Origin: Tabrizicola oligotrophica
Lineage (GTDB): Bacteria > Pseudomonadota > Alphaproteobacteria > Rhodobacterales > Rhodobacteraceae
NCBI RefSeq assembly: GCF_011008935.1
Contig: NZ_JAAIVJ010000006.1
Coordinates: 124,001-188,000 of the forward strand
DNA: 64,000 nt
Direction: 5' to 3'
Below the pieces are notes generated by a model, which searched no databases, was not told the origin of the DNA, and saw only the letters and a list, made by a program, of their open reading frames with translations. Below are positions 44,780-53,610 of this stretch, in pieces. Each line of letters starts with the position of its first letter. Position 1 is the stretch's first letter. Both the position numbers and the translations under genes were made by a program.

Positions 44780-44800
44780 TTTCATCCCTGACATATGAAA
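44780..44800. promoter_or_regulatory. inverted repeat, LysR-operator candidate
   Basis: TTTCAT (44780-44785) and ATGAAA (44795-44800) are perfect inverted arms around 9 bp, fitting the T-N11-A pattern of LysR boxes. The site lies in the 100-bp AT-rich gap between the divergent DUF1127 and lysR genes, 17 bp before the lysR ATG. Confidence 0.6.
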
Positions 44801-44816
44801 TCCTCATGGGTGCGAT

Positions 44817-45719
44817 ATGTCGATCCCGCTCGACAGCGATCTGATGCGCAGCTTTCTGGCCGTGGCGGATGCCGGCTCGGTCACGGTCGCGGCAGCGCGG
44901 CTTTATCGCACGCAATCGGCGGTTTCGCTGCAGATCAAGCGGCTGGAGGAAAGCCTTGGCCAGCCGCTGTTCACCCGGCAGGCGCGCGGGGTGGAACTGA
45001 CGCCGCGCGGAGAGCAGCTTTTGCCCTATGCCCGCAAGGTGGTGGCGCTGCTGGATCAGGCGGCGATTGCGCTGCGGGAAAAGCCGCTGGTCGGACCGGT
45101 GCGGGTTGGCATCCCGGATGAATACTCCGGCACAGTTTTGCCGCGCGCGCTGGCGGCCTTTGACGAGCGTCACGAAGGGGTGCAGGTTTCGGTGCGGGTC
45201 GACCATTCCAGCGCCCAGATCCGGGCGCTGGAGGCCGACGAGATCGACCTCGCGGTGATCTACGACTGGGACTATGTGCAGGAAGGCGAGGTTCTGTGCA
45301 TTGACCCGACGGTCTGGGTGACGTCGGTGGCGCATCAGCAGCACCTGCGCCATCCGGTGCCGGTGGCGGTCTATTTCAAATCCGCCTGGAGCCGGGAATT
45401 CGCAGAGGCCGGCCTGACGCGCCAGCGCATCGATTGGCGTCCGGCCTGGTCGTGCGACATGGCGGGGGGGTTCCGGGTGGCGGTGCAGAACGGCATGGCG
45501 GTGGCGCCGCTGTCACGCTCCACCATCCCGACGGGCTGCCGGGAGTTGACGGCCGAGGATGGCTTCCCCATCGTCGATTATGCCCGCGTGATCCTGCGGC
45601 GCAACCCGCGCGGCACCTCGTCTGCGATCGAGGGCATGGCAGCGATGTTGCGCGAGGCCTTTGCGCCCTTGGGCGTGCAATCGACGAAACTGCCAAACAT
45701 CCGCGGGGCGGGAGCATGA
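44817..45719 (+). CDS. LysR-family transcriptional regulator
   Basis: A 300-aa LTTR with an N-terminal winged HTH (MRSFLAVADAGSVTVAAARL, RTQSAVSLQIKRLEESLGQP, LFTRQARGVELTPRGEQLL) and a type 2 periplasmic-binding effector domain (about 90-295; GPVRVGIPDEYSGTVLPRAL). The effector is unknown. It is divergent from the DUF1127 gene, with a candidate LysR box between them, and overlaps ogt by 4 bp (ATGA), so the two are co-translated. Confidence 0.93.
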   Translation: MSIPLDSDLMRSFLAVADAGSVTVAAARLYRTQSAVSLQIKRLEESLGQPLFTRQARGVELTPRGEQLLPYARKVVALLDQAAIALREKPLVGPVRVGIPDEYSGTVLPRALAAFDERHEGVQVSVRVDHSSAQIRALEADEIDLAVIYDWDYVQEGEVLCIDPTVWVTSVAHQQHLRHPVPVAVYFKSAWSREFAEAGLTRQRIDWRPAWSCDMAGGFRVAVQNGMAVAPLSRSTIPTGCRELTAEDGFPIVDYARVILRRNPRGTSSAIEGMAAMLREAFAPLGVQSTKLPNIRGAGA

Positions 45720-46195
45720 TTGAGAGGAGCAGGATCGAGGCAAGCCTTGGCATTGACACCGCGCTGGGACGTCTCACGCTTTGGCAGTCCGGGGACAGGC
45801 TGACCGGGCTTTCCTGGGCAGAGTTGCCGCCTTCCGGGGCGGCGCCGACTCCGCTTCTGGCCGAGGCCTCCGCCCAGCTTGCAGCCTATTTCGCGGGCCG
45901 CCTGCAGCAGTTCGATCTGCCGCTTGACTGGGGCACGGGCCTGCACGAACAGGTGCGCCGCGCCATGGCCGCGATCCCCTTTGGCGAGACCCTGACCTAT
46001 GGCGAGATCGCCGCCAGGGTCGGCGCCCCGGCGCAGTCGGTGGGCCAGGCCTGTGGTGCGAACCCCTTGCCGATCATCATCCCCTGCCACAGGGTGCTTG
46101 GCGCCAAAGGGCTTGGCGGGTTTTCCGCACGGGGAGGGGTGGAAACCAAGGTCTGGCTGCTGCGCCACGAGGGCGCGGCCGGGCTGTTGATCTGA
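45716..46195 (+). CDS. ogt: methylated-DNA-[protein]-cysteine S-methyltransferase
   Basis: Suicide DNA-repair enzyme of 159 aa that removes alkyl groups from O6-guanine. It has the helix-turn-helix PFGETLTYGEIAARVGAPAQ and the active-site PCHRV in LPIIIPCHRVLGAKGLGGF, followed by GGVETKVWLLRHEG. The N-terminal domain is short, as in Ogt rather than Ada. The ATG at 45716 overlaps the lysR stop. Confidence 0.95.
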   Translation: MIERSRIEASLGIDTALGRLTLWQSGDRLTGLSWAELPPSGAAPTPLLAEASAQLAAYFAGRLQQFDLPLDWGTGLHEQVRRAMAAIPFGETLTYGEIAARVGAPAQSVGQACGANPLPIIIPCHRVLGAKGLGGFSARGGVETKVWLLRHEGAAGLLI

Positions 46196-46373
46196 TCCGC
46201 CGCGCCGCCGCCTTGACCGCATTGCCAGCACGGGAAAGGCCATGCGACACCGGCGGGCACCCCCGGCGGAGGGTTTTCGCCACGGAGAAACGCGATCCGC
46301 CCGGGGGAAGGTTCTTGCGAGGGACGGTCGCTGTTTGTAACGGTTTGACGACAGCAGCGCACAGGGGCGGGAA

Positions 46374-47210
46374 TTGAGCATTTGGGTCATGATGGCCGTC
46401 CTTGGCGCGGCTTTTCTGCATGCCTTGTGGAATTCTCTGCTGAAGGTCGGCGCCTCGCGCATGGGGGCGATGGTGATCCTGTCGATTGGCGAGGTTCCCA
46501 TCGGGCTGGCGGTGGCGCTGGCCATGCCGCCTCTCGACTGGCAGGTCGCCCCCTGGGTCCTGGGGGCGGGGTGTGCGCATTTCTTCTACAAGCTCTTCCT
46601 GACCTATGCCTATGAGCGCGGCGATCTGAGCCGTGTCTATCCCATCGCCCGCGGCTCGGCGCCGTTGGTGGTCGGCCTGGCGTCGCCCTTTTTCCTGCCC
46701 GATGTCATCTCGCCCATGGAATTCGCCGGGATTGCGGTGCTGGGGGCGGGGATTCTCCTGATGGCGCAGGGGGTCTTTGCCAGCGGCGAGAACCGCCGGC
46801 TGATCCCCTATGCCCTGGGCTCCGCCTGTGCGACGGCGTGCTATACGCTGATCGACGGGCAGGGCGCGCGGGTGGCGGGCGATGCGGTGGCCTATATCGC
46901 CTGGGTCTTTGTGGTGGACGGGGTGTTCTTTGCCGTCGGCATGCTGGCCTGGAAGGGGTTCGATGTGCTGCCGCGGCAGGGGCGGGCCTGGGGCATCGGG
47001 ATGATCGCCGCCGCGGCGTCCTACGGCGCTTATGCGGTCAGCGTCTGGGCCATGACCATCGCGCCGATCGCAGTGGTGGCGGCCTTGCGGGAAACTTCGA
47101 TCCTCTTTGCCGTGCTGATCGGCTGGCTGGCCTTTGGCGAGCGGATGACAAGGGGCAAGGCGCTGGCCGCGCTGGTCATTGTCGGGGGCGTGATGCTGAC
47201 GCGGCTTTAA
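46374..47210 (+). CDS. DMT-superfamily (EamA) transporter
   Basis: A 278-aa inner-membrane protein with ten hydrophobic helices in two EamA repeats (VMMAVLGAAFLHALWNSLLK, YPIARGSAPLVVGLASPFFL, SILFAVLIGWLAFGERMTRG). It is probably a metabolite exporter; substrate unknown. The start is TTG at 46374, with AGGGGCGGG upstream; the ATG at 46389 is an alternative that trims five residues. It is 178 bp downstream of ogt and convergent with pcs. Confidence 0.88.
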   Translation: MSIWVMMAVLGAAFLHALWNSLLKVGASRMGAMVILSIGEVPIGLAVALAMPPLDWQVAPWVLGAGCAHFFYKLFLTYAYERGDLSRVYPIARGSAPLVVGLASPFFLPDVISPMEFAGIAVLGAGILLMAQGVFASGENRRLIPYALGSACATACYTLIDGQGARVAGDAVAYIAWVFVVDGVFFAVGMLAWKGFDVLPRQGRAWGIGMIAAAASYGAYAVSVWAMTIAPIAVVAALRETSILFAVLIGWLAFGERMTRGKALAALVIVGGVMLTRL

Positions 47211-47250
47211 GGCGCCGATGAGACGCCGCAGGCGACCGAGCGGGACGGCG

Positions 47251-47955
47251 TCAGGAAATCCGGCGCGGGCGTTCGGGAACGATCTGTTGCGCCATGCCCG
47301 CGACCACCAGATAAAGCGAAGTCGCCACAAGGCCCCAATGCGCCCAGGTGCCCTCGGCAAAATTCACCCAGGCGGCCCAGCCCGCGAACAGCACCCAGGC
47401 GATCGACACCGGCAAGGTCACATCGCGCCAGCGCATGGTCCGGGTGGGGTGGACGAATTTCAGCGGCAGGAACATGCCGACCGTCAGCAGCACCACGACC
47501 GCCAGAATGACGTTCTGCGAGGGTGCGATGGCGAACAGCACCAGCACCACCATGTTCCAGCAGGCCGGAAAGCCGGAAAAGCTCTTGTCCTTGGTCTTCA
47601 TCCGGGTGTCGGCGAAGTAGATGACCGAGCCATAGCAGATTGCGATGATCGCCAGCCAGCCGGTCCAGCCGGTCAGCATGCCCGACTTGAACAGCGCATA
47701 GGCCGGGATGAAGACATAGGTCAGATAGTCCACGATCAGGTCCATCAGCACCCCGTCATAGATCGGGAAGTTCTTGGGCGTGTCGTAGCGCCGCGCCAGC
47801 GGGCCGTCGATGCCGTCGACAAAAAGCGCCAGCACCAGCCACAGGAACATGGTCTGCCAGTTGCCCTCCACCGCGGCGAGCATCGCAAACATCGACAGCA
47901 CCGCCCCGGTGGCAGTCAGGAGATGGACGGAGAGGGCTTTGATCTTGATGTGCAT
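47251..47955 (-). CDS. pcs: phosphatidylcholine synthase
   Basis: Condenses CDP-diacylglycerol with choline to make phosphatidylcholine directly, a pathway found mainly in alphaproteobacteria. The 234-aa membrane protein has about eight hydrophobic segments and the CDP-alcohol phosphotransferase motif D-G-x2-A-R-x8-G-x3-D-x3-D in DGIDGPLARRYDTPKNFPIY followed by DGVLMDLIVD. The C-terminus is basic (PERPRRIS). It is a single-gene unit between convergent and co-directional neighbours. Confidence 0.94.
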   Translation of the reverse strand: MHIKIKALSVHLLTATGAVLSMFAMLAAVEGNWQTMFLWLVLALFVDGIDGPLARRYDTPKNFPIYDGVLMDLIVDYLTYVFIPAYALFKSGMLTGWTGWLAIIAICYGSVIYFADTRMKTKDKSFSGFPACWNMVVLVLFAIAPSQNVILAVVVLLTVGMFLPLKFVHPTRTMRWRDVTLPVSIAWVLFAGWAAWVNFAEGTWAHWGLVATSLYLVVAGMAQQIVPERPRRIS

Positions 47956-48005
47956 AGGGTCTTTTTGGCGGATATCGGTCTCAAGTCAACCGCCACGGGT
48001 TCCGA

Positions 48006-48938
48006 TCAGGCCCTTGGATGGGCCTTTTCGTAGACTTCCATCAGCCGGGCAGCATCGACAGCGGTATAGGCCTGCGTCGTCGACAGCGAGGCATGACCCA
48101 GAAGTTCCTGAATGGCGCGCAGATCGCCGCCGGCCGCCAGCAGATGCGTGGCAAAGCTGTGGCGCAGGGCGTGCGGCGTTGCCGTGGCGGGCAGGCCCAT
48201 CTGCAGGCGGGCTTGCTCCATGACCTTCTGCACAAGGCGCGGGTTCAAGGGGCCGCCGCGGGCGCCGCGAAACAGCGGGGCGTCCTTGTGCAGGTCCATC
48301 GGGCAGAGCGTAGCATAGCGGGCCACCGCGTGCTGCGCGGCCGGCAGCGTCGGCACCAGCCGCTCCTTGCCGCCCTTGCCGGTGATGCGCAGCATCTCGG
48401 GCAGGGGGTGGGCCGCGCCCGTCAGACCGAGGGCCTCGGAAATCCGCAGGCCCGAGCCGTACAGCAGCGTCACGATCGCCATGTCCCGCGCGGCAATCCA
48501 GTCCTCGCGCGCCTGATCGCCGACCACCTGAATGATGTCGCGCGCCGCCTCCTCGGCCAGCGGGCGCGGCAGTTTGCGCTGGAATTTCGGGCCACGGGCC
48601 GACAGGGCGGCGGTGGCGTCGGTGCCCTCCTGATCGGCGACGAAGGCGAGGAAGTTCTTCACCGCCGACAGCTTGCGTGCCATGGACCGGGGCGAGATCT
48701 CCCGGTCGCGCATCGCGGCCATGAAGGCGCGCAGGTCGGGCTGACCCAGTGCTGTCAGGGCTGCCAGCCCCTCTTGCCCGCCGTGATGCTGGCTCAGGAA
48801 ATCAAGGAACTGGCCGACGTCACGGCCATAGGCGGCAAGCGTGTTCTCGGCCGCGCCTTTCAGGGCGCGCAGGTGGTCCAGCCAGCGGGAAAGCGCGGCG
48901 CGCTGGGCGGCAGAGATTGCCAGCCCGCCCGAGCTCAT
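48006..48938 (-). CDS. xerC: tyrosine recombinase XerC
   Basis: Resolves chromosome dimers at dif together with XerD. 310 aa: an N-terminal SAM-like core-binding domain (about 15-105) and a catalytic domain with Arg165 (GSGLRISEAL), Lys188 (TGKGGKE), His256/Arg259 (PHALRHSFATHLL), His282 (LLGHASLSTTQ) and nucleophile Tyr291 (TTQAYT). It overlaps the DUF484 gene by 4 bp; the dapF-DUF484-xerC type linkage is common in proteobacteria and supports a housekeeping rather than phage role. Confidence 0.95.
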   Translation of the reverse strand: MSSGGLAISAAQRAALSRWLDHLRALKGAAENTLAAYGRDVGQFLDFLSQHHGGQEGLAALTALGQPDLRAFMAAMRDREISPRSMARKLSAVKNFLAFVADQEGTDATAALSARGPKFQRKLPRPLAEEAARDIIQVVGDQAREDWIAARDMAIVTLLYGSGLRISEALGLTGAAHPLPEMLRITGKGGKERLVPTLPAAQHAVARYATLCPMDLHKDAPLFRGARGGPLNPRLVQKVMEQARLQMGLPATATPHALRHSFATHLLAAGGDLRAIQELLGHASLSTTQAYTAVDAARLMEVYEKAHPRA

Positions 48939-49627
48939 GACAGCCAGCGCCGCATGGTGCGTTCGAAGATGCCGGCGAAGAAGGCCAGCAGGTCGGTGCC
49001 ATGGGTCGGCTTGAACTGGTGCGGGTCTTCGGCGCCAAGGACCAGCATGCCGGGCAGCCGGCCCTTGCCGAAATCAAGCTTCATCAACGCCTCGGAGCGG
49101 ATCCAGCCCGCGCGTTCGCCATAGATCGCGTCCGATTGCGGCTGCACCTGCCGCAGCACCACCGGGCGCTGGGGCACATTGCGCCCGCCGGTCAGGTAAT
49201 CGCTGACAAAGCCGGGGGCGGCGACATACAGCACGTCGCCCAGCTTGCGGATCGTCGGATCTTCGGCCTCCTGCACCGATTCCAGCACCAGCCGCACGCA
49301 ATCGACCCGCAGGGTCTGCGCCACGTCATGGGCCATGGTCTTCAGGAAGTCCTCGAAGCTGAGCGGGTCGAGCATCTGCAGGATCGCGCGATGCACCTGA
49401 TTGGTGCCGGCGAGGTTCTCATAGGCGGCGGCAATCACGGTGCGGTGGGTGTCTTCCAGCCGGTCCAGCCGGTTCTCCAGCCGCTCCATCGCAATGCCGC
49501 GCAGATCGACGATGTTTGAGCCCATCAGCCGCTCGTTCGCGCCGATGAGCGCGTTCATCACGTCGCGGTCTTCCAGAAGCGTTTCGGGTTCCGCAAGAAT
49601 GCGGTCCCGCATGTCCTGATCCATCAT
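48935..49627 (-). CDS. DUF484 family GAF-like protein
   Basis: A soluble 230-aa protein with an N-terminal helical segment (MRDRILAEPETLLEDRDVMN, RLENRLDRLEDTHRTVIAAA) and a GAF-like domain (SFEDFLKTMAHDVAQTLRVD, LPGMLVLGAEDPHQFKPTHG, TDLLAFFAGIFERTMRRW). The function is unknown; the family is habitually encoded upstream of xerC. Two adjacent ATGs (49627 and 49624) are possible starts. It overlaps xerC by 4 bp. Confidence 0.88.
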   Translation of the reverse strand: MMDQDMRDRILAEPETLLEDRDVMNALIGANERLMGSNIVDLRGIAMERLENRLDRLEDTHRTVIAAAYENLAGTNQVHRAILQMLDPLSFEDFLKTMAHDVAQTLRVDCVRLVLESVQEAEDPTIRKLGDVLYVAAPGFVSDYLTGGRNVPQRPVVLRQVQPQSDAIYGERAGWIRSEALMKLDFGKGRLPGMLVLGAEDPHQFKPTHGTDLLAFFAGIFERTMRRWLS

Positions 49628-49767
49628 CCGTCCCGGCCCCAACACCCGCCGCTCGACAAGCGGGCTTTACATTTTTCAACCTTCTAGCATGGAACAGGCT
49701 GAAGGCTCCAGCATTTTGACAGCGTGCGCCGCGCGCCTGCGGTCTTGCCGTTCAGAGTGGCGCAAAT

Positions 49768-49798
49768 GGCCGGGCGGACTGCGCGCGTCCGCCCGGCC
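49768..49798 (-). terminator. hairpin downstream of the transaldolase gene
   Basis: GGCCGGGCGGAC (49768-49779) pairs perfectly with GTCCGCCCGGCC (49787-49798) across 7 nt. On the minus strand it is followed by ATTTGCG. It lies 31 bp after the stop. Confidence 0.7.
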
Positions 49799-49828
49799 GA
49801 AGGTTGCACCGGCGGCTGCCGGACCGTC

Positions 49829-50482
49829 TTACAGGATCTTCTGGCCGGTCTTGGCCCAGTCCTTCATGAACTGCTCCAACCCCTTGTCGGTCAGCACATG
49901 ATTGGCCAGCCCCTTGATGACGGCGGGCGGCGCGGTCATCACGTCGGCGCCGATCAGCGCGCATTGGGTGACATGGTTGGCGGTGCGGATCGAGGCGGCA
50001 AGGATCTGAGTGTCGAAGCCGTAGTTGTCATAAACCTGCCGGATGTCGGAAATCAGCTCCAGCCCGTCAAGGTTGATGTCATCGAGACGCCCGATGAAGG
50101 GCGAGATGAAGGTGGCGCCGGCCTTGGCGGCCAGCAGCGCCTGATTGGCGCTGAAACACAGGGTGACGTTCACCATCTTGCCCTCGTCCGACAGCACCTT
50201 GCAGGTTTTCAGCCCGTCCCAGGTCAGCGGCACCTTGACGGCGATGTTCGGGGCGATCTCGGCCAGCTTGCGGCCTTCGGCGATCATCTCGTCGGCCTTC
50301 AGCGCCACGACTTCGGCCGAGACCGGACCTTCGACGAAGGAGCAGATTTCCTTGGTGACTTCCAGAATGTCGCGGCCCGATTTCAGGATCAGCGAGGGGT
50401 TGGTGGTGACCCCGTCCACCATGCCAAGGTCATGGAGTTCGCGGATGGCATCGACATCGGCGGTATCGACAAAGAATTTCAT
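49829..50482 (-). CDS. transaldolase/fructose-6-phosphate aldolase
   Basis: Class I aldolase of 217 aa, the short (MipB/TalC) form. [20 protein letters not shown] is the family N-terminus, GVTTNPSL binds substrate, and the Schiff-base Lys lies in [28 protein letters not shown] and [12 protein letters not shown] complete the barrel. The short form can be a transaldolase or an F6P aldolase; sequence alone does not settle this, though transaldolase is usual in alphaproteobacteria. The start is at 50482, and it is divergent from priA. Confidence 0.92.
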   Translation of the reverse strand: MKFFVDTADVDAIRELHDLGMVDGVTTNPSLILKSGRDILEVTKEICSFVEGPVSAEVVALKADEMIAEGRKLAEIAPNIAVKVPLTWDGLKTCKVLSDEGKMVNVTLCFSANQALLAAKAGATFISPFIGRLDDINLDGLELISDIRQVYDNYGFDTQILAASIRTANHVTQCALIGADVMTAPPAVIKGLANHVLTDKGLEQFMKDWAKTGQKIL

Positions 50483-50558
50483 GGCACGGTCCTTCCGGTA
50501 TGGGTTGCGGGGGCTTGGGGCGGGGTTTACCCCATATGGGGGGCAAGGCAAAGAGCAG

Positions 50559-52760
50559 ATGACAGCAGCGGTTTCGGGCGAACGGGTTTACGCGGCGGGT
50601 GAGCTGGTGGGGGTTCTGACCACCGAGCCTTTGGGCCGCGTTCTGGACTACAAGGCGCCCGAGGGCGGCTGCGGCGACGGCGATTTCGTCGAGGTGCCGC
50701 TGGGTTCGCGCCGGGTGCTGGGGGTGGTCTGGGGGCCGGGTGAGGGCAGGTTTGATCCCGCGCGCATCCGCCCGGTTGGTCGGGTGCTGGACGCTGCGCC
50801 GATGCGGGCCGAGTTGCGCGGTTTCCTCACCCGCGCCGCCGACTACACGCTGACGCCCCTTGCCGCCATGCTGCGCCTTGCCACCCGCGCGCCGGGTTTG
50901 GGCGACGCGGTGTCGATGCGCAAGGTCTACCGGCTGGCCGGGCCGGTGCCGAACCAGCTGACCGAAGCGCGGTTCCGGGTGGTCGAGGCGCTCAGACGCT
51001 TTGGGCAGGCGCCGGTGACGCTGGGCGAGCTGGCCGAGGAGGCGGCCTGCGGGGCATCGGTGGTGAAAGGTCTGGTCAAGCTCGGGGTGATTGCCGAGGA
51101 GGACACTCCGCGCGATCTGCCCTATCCGCCGATGCAGCCGAAGATTGCCAGTCATCTGATGGGCGATCAGGTGGCGGCAGCGGATGCCCTGGTGGCGCAG
51201 ATCGGCGGCGGCTTTGCGGCGACGCTGCTCAAGGGCGTCACCGGCTCGGGCAAGACCGAGGTCTATCTTGAGGCGGTGGCCGAATGTCTGCGCGCCGGGC
51301 AACAGGCGCTGGTTCTGTTGCCGGAAATCGCCTTGACGGCGGATTTCCTCTCGCGTGTCGAGGCCCGCTTCGGCACCCGTCCGGCCGAATGGCATTCCGG
51401 CGTGACGATGACCGAACGCCGCCGGCTGTGGAAGATGGTCGGCCAGGGCGGCGCGCAATTCGTGGTCGGCGCGCGCTCGGCGCTGTTCCTGCCGTTCCGC
51501 GATCTGGGGCTGATCGTGGTCGATGAGGAGCATGACACCTCCTACAAGCAGGAGGAGGGCGTAATCTACAACGCCCGCGACATGGCCGTGCTGCGGGCCA
51601 GCATCCTTGGATGTCCTGTCGTGCTCGCGTCGGCGACGCCCTGTCTTGAGACATGGGCCAATGTCGAGGCCGGGAAATATGGCCGGGTCGATCTGGGCGC
51701 GCGCTTTGGTGCGGCGGAATTGCCGCCGATGAAGGCCATCGACATGCGGGGCGAAACCCTGCCCTCTGACCGCTGGATTTCGGCCAAGCTGGCGGCCGAA
51801 GTGCAGGCGCGTGTGGCCAAGGGCGAGCAGAGCCTGCTGTTCCTGAACCGCCGGGGCTATGCGCCGATCACGCTCTGCCGGGCCTGCGGGCATCAGGTCG
51901 GCTGCGATGATTGCGACGCGCGGATGGTAGAACATCGGTTCCTCAAGCGCCTCGTCTGCCACCAATGCGGCGCGACAAAGCCCGTGCCGGTGGCCTGCCC
52001 CGCCTGCGGGGTGGAGGGGCGCATGGCCGCCGTCGGCCCGGGGGTAGAGCGGCTGGCCGAGGAGGTGACGGCGCGCTTCCCCGAAGCGCGGCTGGCGGTG
52101 CTGTCGTCGGACCTGTTCGGCTCGGCGCGGGCCTTGAAAGAGGCGGTGGTCAATATTGCCGAAGGCGGCGCCGACATCATCATCGGCACGCAGATCGTCG
52201 CCAAGGGGCACAATTTCCCGCTGCTGACGCTGGTCGGCGTCATCGACGCCGATCTTGGCCTGCAGGGTTCGGACTTGCGGGCGGCGGAGCGGACGTTCCA
52301 ACTGATGCGGCAGGTGGCGGGCCGGGCGGGGCGGGCGGACAAGCCGGGCGAGGCCTTTTTGCAGACCCACCAGCCGGAACACCCCGTCATTCGCGCGATT
52401 CTGGGCGGCGACGAGGAGGCGTTCTGGAAGGCCGAAGCCGCCGAACGCCGCGCGGCGGGGGTGCCGCCTTACGGGCGGATGGCGGGGATCATCCTGTCCT
52501 CGCCCGACGTGGGACAAGTCTTTGACTTCGGGGCCGAACTGGCGCGGCGGGACGAGCCGTTGCGCCGCGTCGGTGCGCAGGTGTTCGGCCCGGCCCCGGC
52601 GCCGATTGCCCGCGTGCGCGGACGGCACCGGGTGCGGCTCTTGGTCAGGGCCGACAAGACCGCGCCCTTGCAGGCGGCGCTGGCGGAGTGGGTGGGGCAG
52701 ATGAAGCTGCCGGCCAACCTGCGGCTGGCCATCGACATCGACCCGCAGAGTTTCTACTAG
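50559..52760 (+). CDS. priA: primosomal protein N' (replication restart helicase PriA)
   Basis: A 733-aa 3'-5' helicase restarting stalled forks. It has an N-terminal 3'-binding domain (residues 1-100), Walker [27 protein letters not shown] in [16 protein letters not shown], and SATPCLET. The zinc-binding Cys pairs are in [17 protein letters not shown] and [19 protein letters not shown]. The C-terminal helicase motifs [12 protein letters not shown] and RQVAGRAGR follow. The ATG at 50559 is 76 bp from the divergent transaldolase start. A cluster of palindromes follows the gene. Confidence 0.96.
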   Translation: MTAAVSGERVYAAGELVGVLTTEPLGRVLDYKAPEGGCGDGDFVEVPLGSRRVLGVVWGPGEGRFDPARIRPVGRVLDAAPMRAELRGFLTRAADYTLTPLAAMLRLATRAPGLGDAVSMRKVYRLAGPVPNQLTEARFRVVEALRRFGQAPVTLGELAEEAACGASVVKGLVKLGVIAEEDTPRDLPYPPMQPKIASHLMGDQVAAADALVAQIGGGFAATLLKGVTGSGKTEVYLEAVAECLRAGQQALVLLPEIALTADFLSRVEARFGTRPAEWHSGVTMTERRRLWKMVGQGGAQFVVGARSALFLPFRDLGLIVVDEEHDTSYKQEEGVIYNARDMAVLRASILGCPVVLASATPCLETWANVEAGKYGRVDLGARFGAAELPPMKAIDMRGETLPSDRWISAKLAAEVQARVAKGEQSLLFLNRRGYAPITLCRACGHQVGCDDCDARMVEHRFLKRLVCHQCGATKPVPVACPACGVEGRMAAVGPGVERLAEEVTARFPEARLAVLSSDLFGSARALKEAVVNIAEGGADIIIGTQIVAKGHNFPLLTLVGVIDADLGLQGSDLRAAERTFQLMRQVAGRAGRADKPGEAFLQTHQPEHPVIRAILGGDEEAFWKAEAAERRAAGVPPYGRMAGIILSSPDVGQVFDFGAELARRDEPLRRVGAQVFGPAPAPIARVRGRHRVRLLVRADKTAPLQAALAEWVGQMKLPANLRLAIDIDPQSFY

Positions 52761-52761
52761 T

Positions 52762-52868
52762 CGATTTCTGCCGCAGAAATCGCTCCGGAGCTTTGGCAAA
52801 ACTCCGGGGCTGCCGGGGCAGCCCAAATTTCTTGCGAAGAAATTTGCCAAAATCCTTCGAAGGATTTT
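52762..52868. repeat. cluster of five consecutive hairpins after priA
   Basis: Five inverted repeats in 107 bp: CGATTTCTG/CAGAAATCG (52762-52782); CCGGAG/CTCCGG (52785-52807); GGGCTGCC/GGCAGCCC (52807-52824); CAAATTTCTT/AAGAAATTTG (52824-52846); and the 20-bp palindrome AAAATCCTTCGAAGGATTTT (52849-52868), followed by GTTTTG. The last is a plausible intrinsic terminator of priA. The rest look like a palindromic repeat element. Confidence 0.8.
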
Positions 52869-52908
52869 GTTTTGCCCTATATCAGGCAACAGAAACAGGA
52901 GATGCCCG

Positions 52909-53559
52909 ATGTTCTTTATCGACCGCGCCAAGATGCAGATGGTCCGCCCCGAAGACGCCCTTCCCGGCCGCCCCGAGCCGATGCCCGTGACCGAGCCGCA
53001 TTTTCTGTCGGGGATCGACCTGAAATCCGCGGTGCCGGCGGGCATGGCCGAGGCGATGTTCGGCATGGGCTGCTTCTGGGGTGTCGAGCGCAAGTTCTGG
53101 CAGGCTCCTGGCGTCTGGCTGACCATGGTCGGCTATGCCGGCGGCATCACGCCGAACCCGACCTACAAAGAAACCTGCACCCAGCTGACGGGCCATAACG
53201 AGGTGGTGCGGGTGATCTATGACCCGGCTGTCACCTCTTATGAGGCGTTGTTGCAGCTGTTCTGGGAAAACCATGACCCGACGCAAGGCATGCGGCAGGG
53301 CAATGATACGGGCTCGACCTATCGCTCGGGGATCTACACCTATACGCCCGAACAGGCCGCCGCGGCCGAGGCGTCGAAGGCAATCTATGCCGGGCGTTTG
53401 CGGGCCGCTGGTCACGGGGCGATCACCACCGAAATCCTGCCGGCACCGGTGTTCTACTATGCCGAGGATTATCACCAGCAATATCTGGCCAAGAACCCGC
53501 AGGGCTATTGCGGCTTGGGCGGCACCGGCGTCACTTGCCCGATCGGGCTGACTGCTTGA
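52909..53559 (+). CDS. msrA: peptide-methionine (S)-S-oxide reductase MsrA
   Basis: Repairs oxidised methionine in proteins. 216 aa, with the catalytic Cys in [73 protein letters not shown], and resolving Cys residues in the C-terminal [12 protein letters not shown]. The N-terminal extension [20 protein letters not shown] is typical of the longer MsrA form. AGGAG lies 8 nt upstream of the ATG at 52909. Confidence 0.96.
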   Translation: MFFIDRAKMQMVRPEDALPGRPEPMPVTEPHFLSGIDLKSAVPAGMAEAMFGMGCFWGVERKFWQAPGVWLTMVGYAGGITPNPTYKETCTQLTGHNEVVRVIYDPAVTSYEALLQLFWENHDPTQGMRQGNDTGSTYRSGIYTYTPEQAAAAEASKAIYAGRLRAAGHGAITTEILPAPVFYYAEDYHQQYLAKNPQGYCGLGGTGVTCPIGLTA

Positions 53560-53610
53560 CCGGGCTGGGCCGAGGGCCTAAGCCCGCCGGAGACAACTCC
53601 GGAGGCCCCC

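Noticed and set aside
48006-48938. Integrase of a mobile element
   Set aside because: The recombinase has XerC length and sits in the standard DUF484-xerC pair; no att repeats, tRNA-end insertion or phage genes are near.
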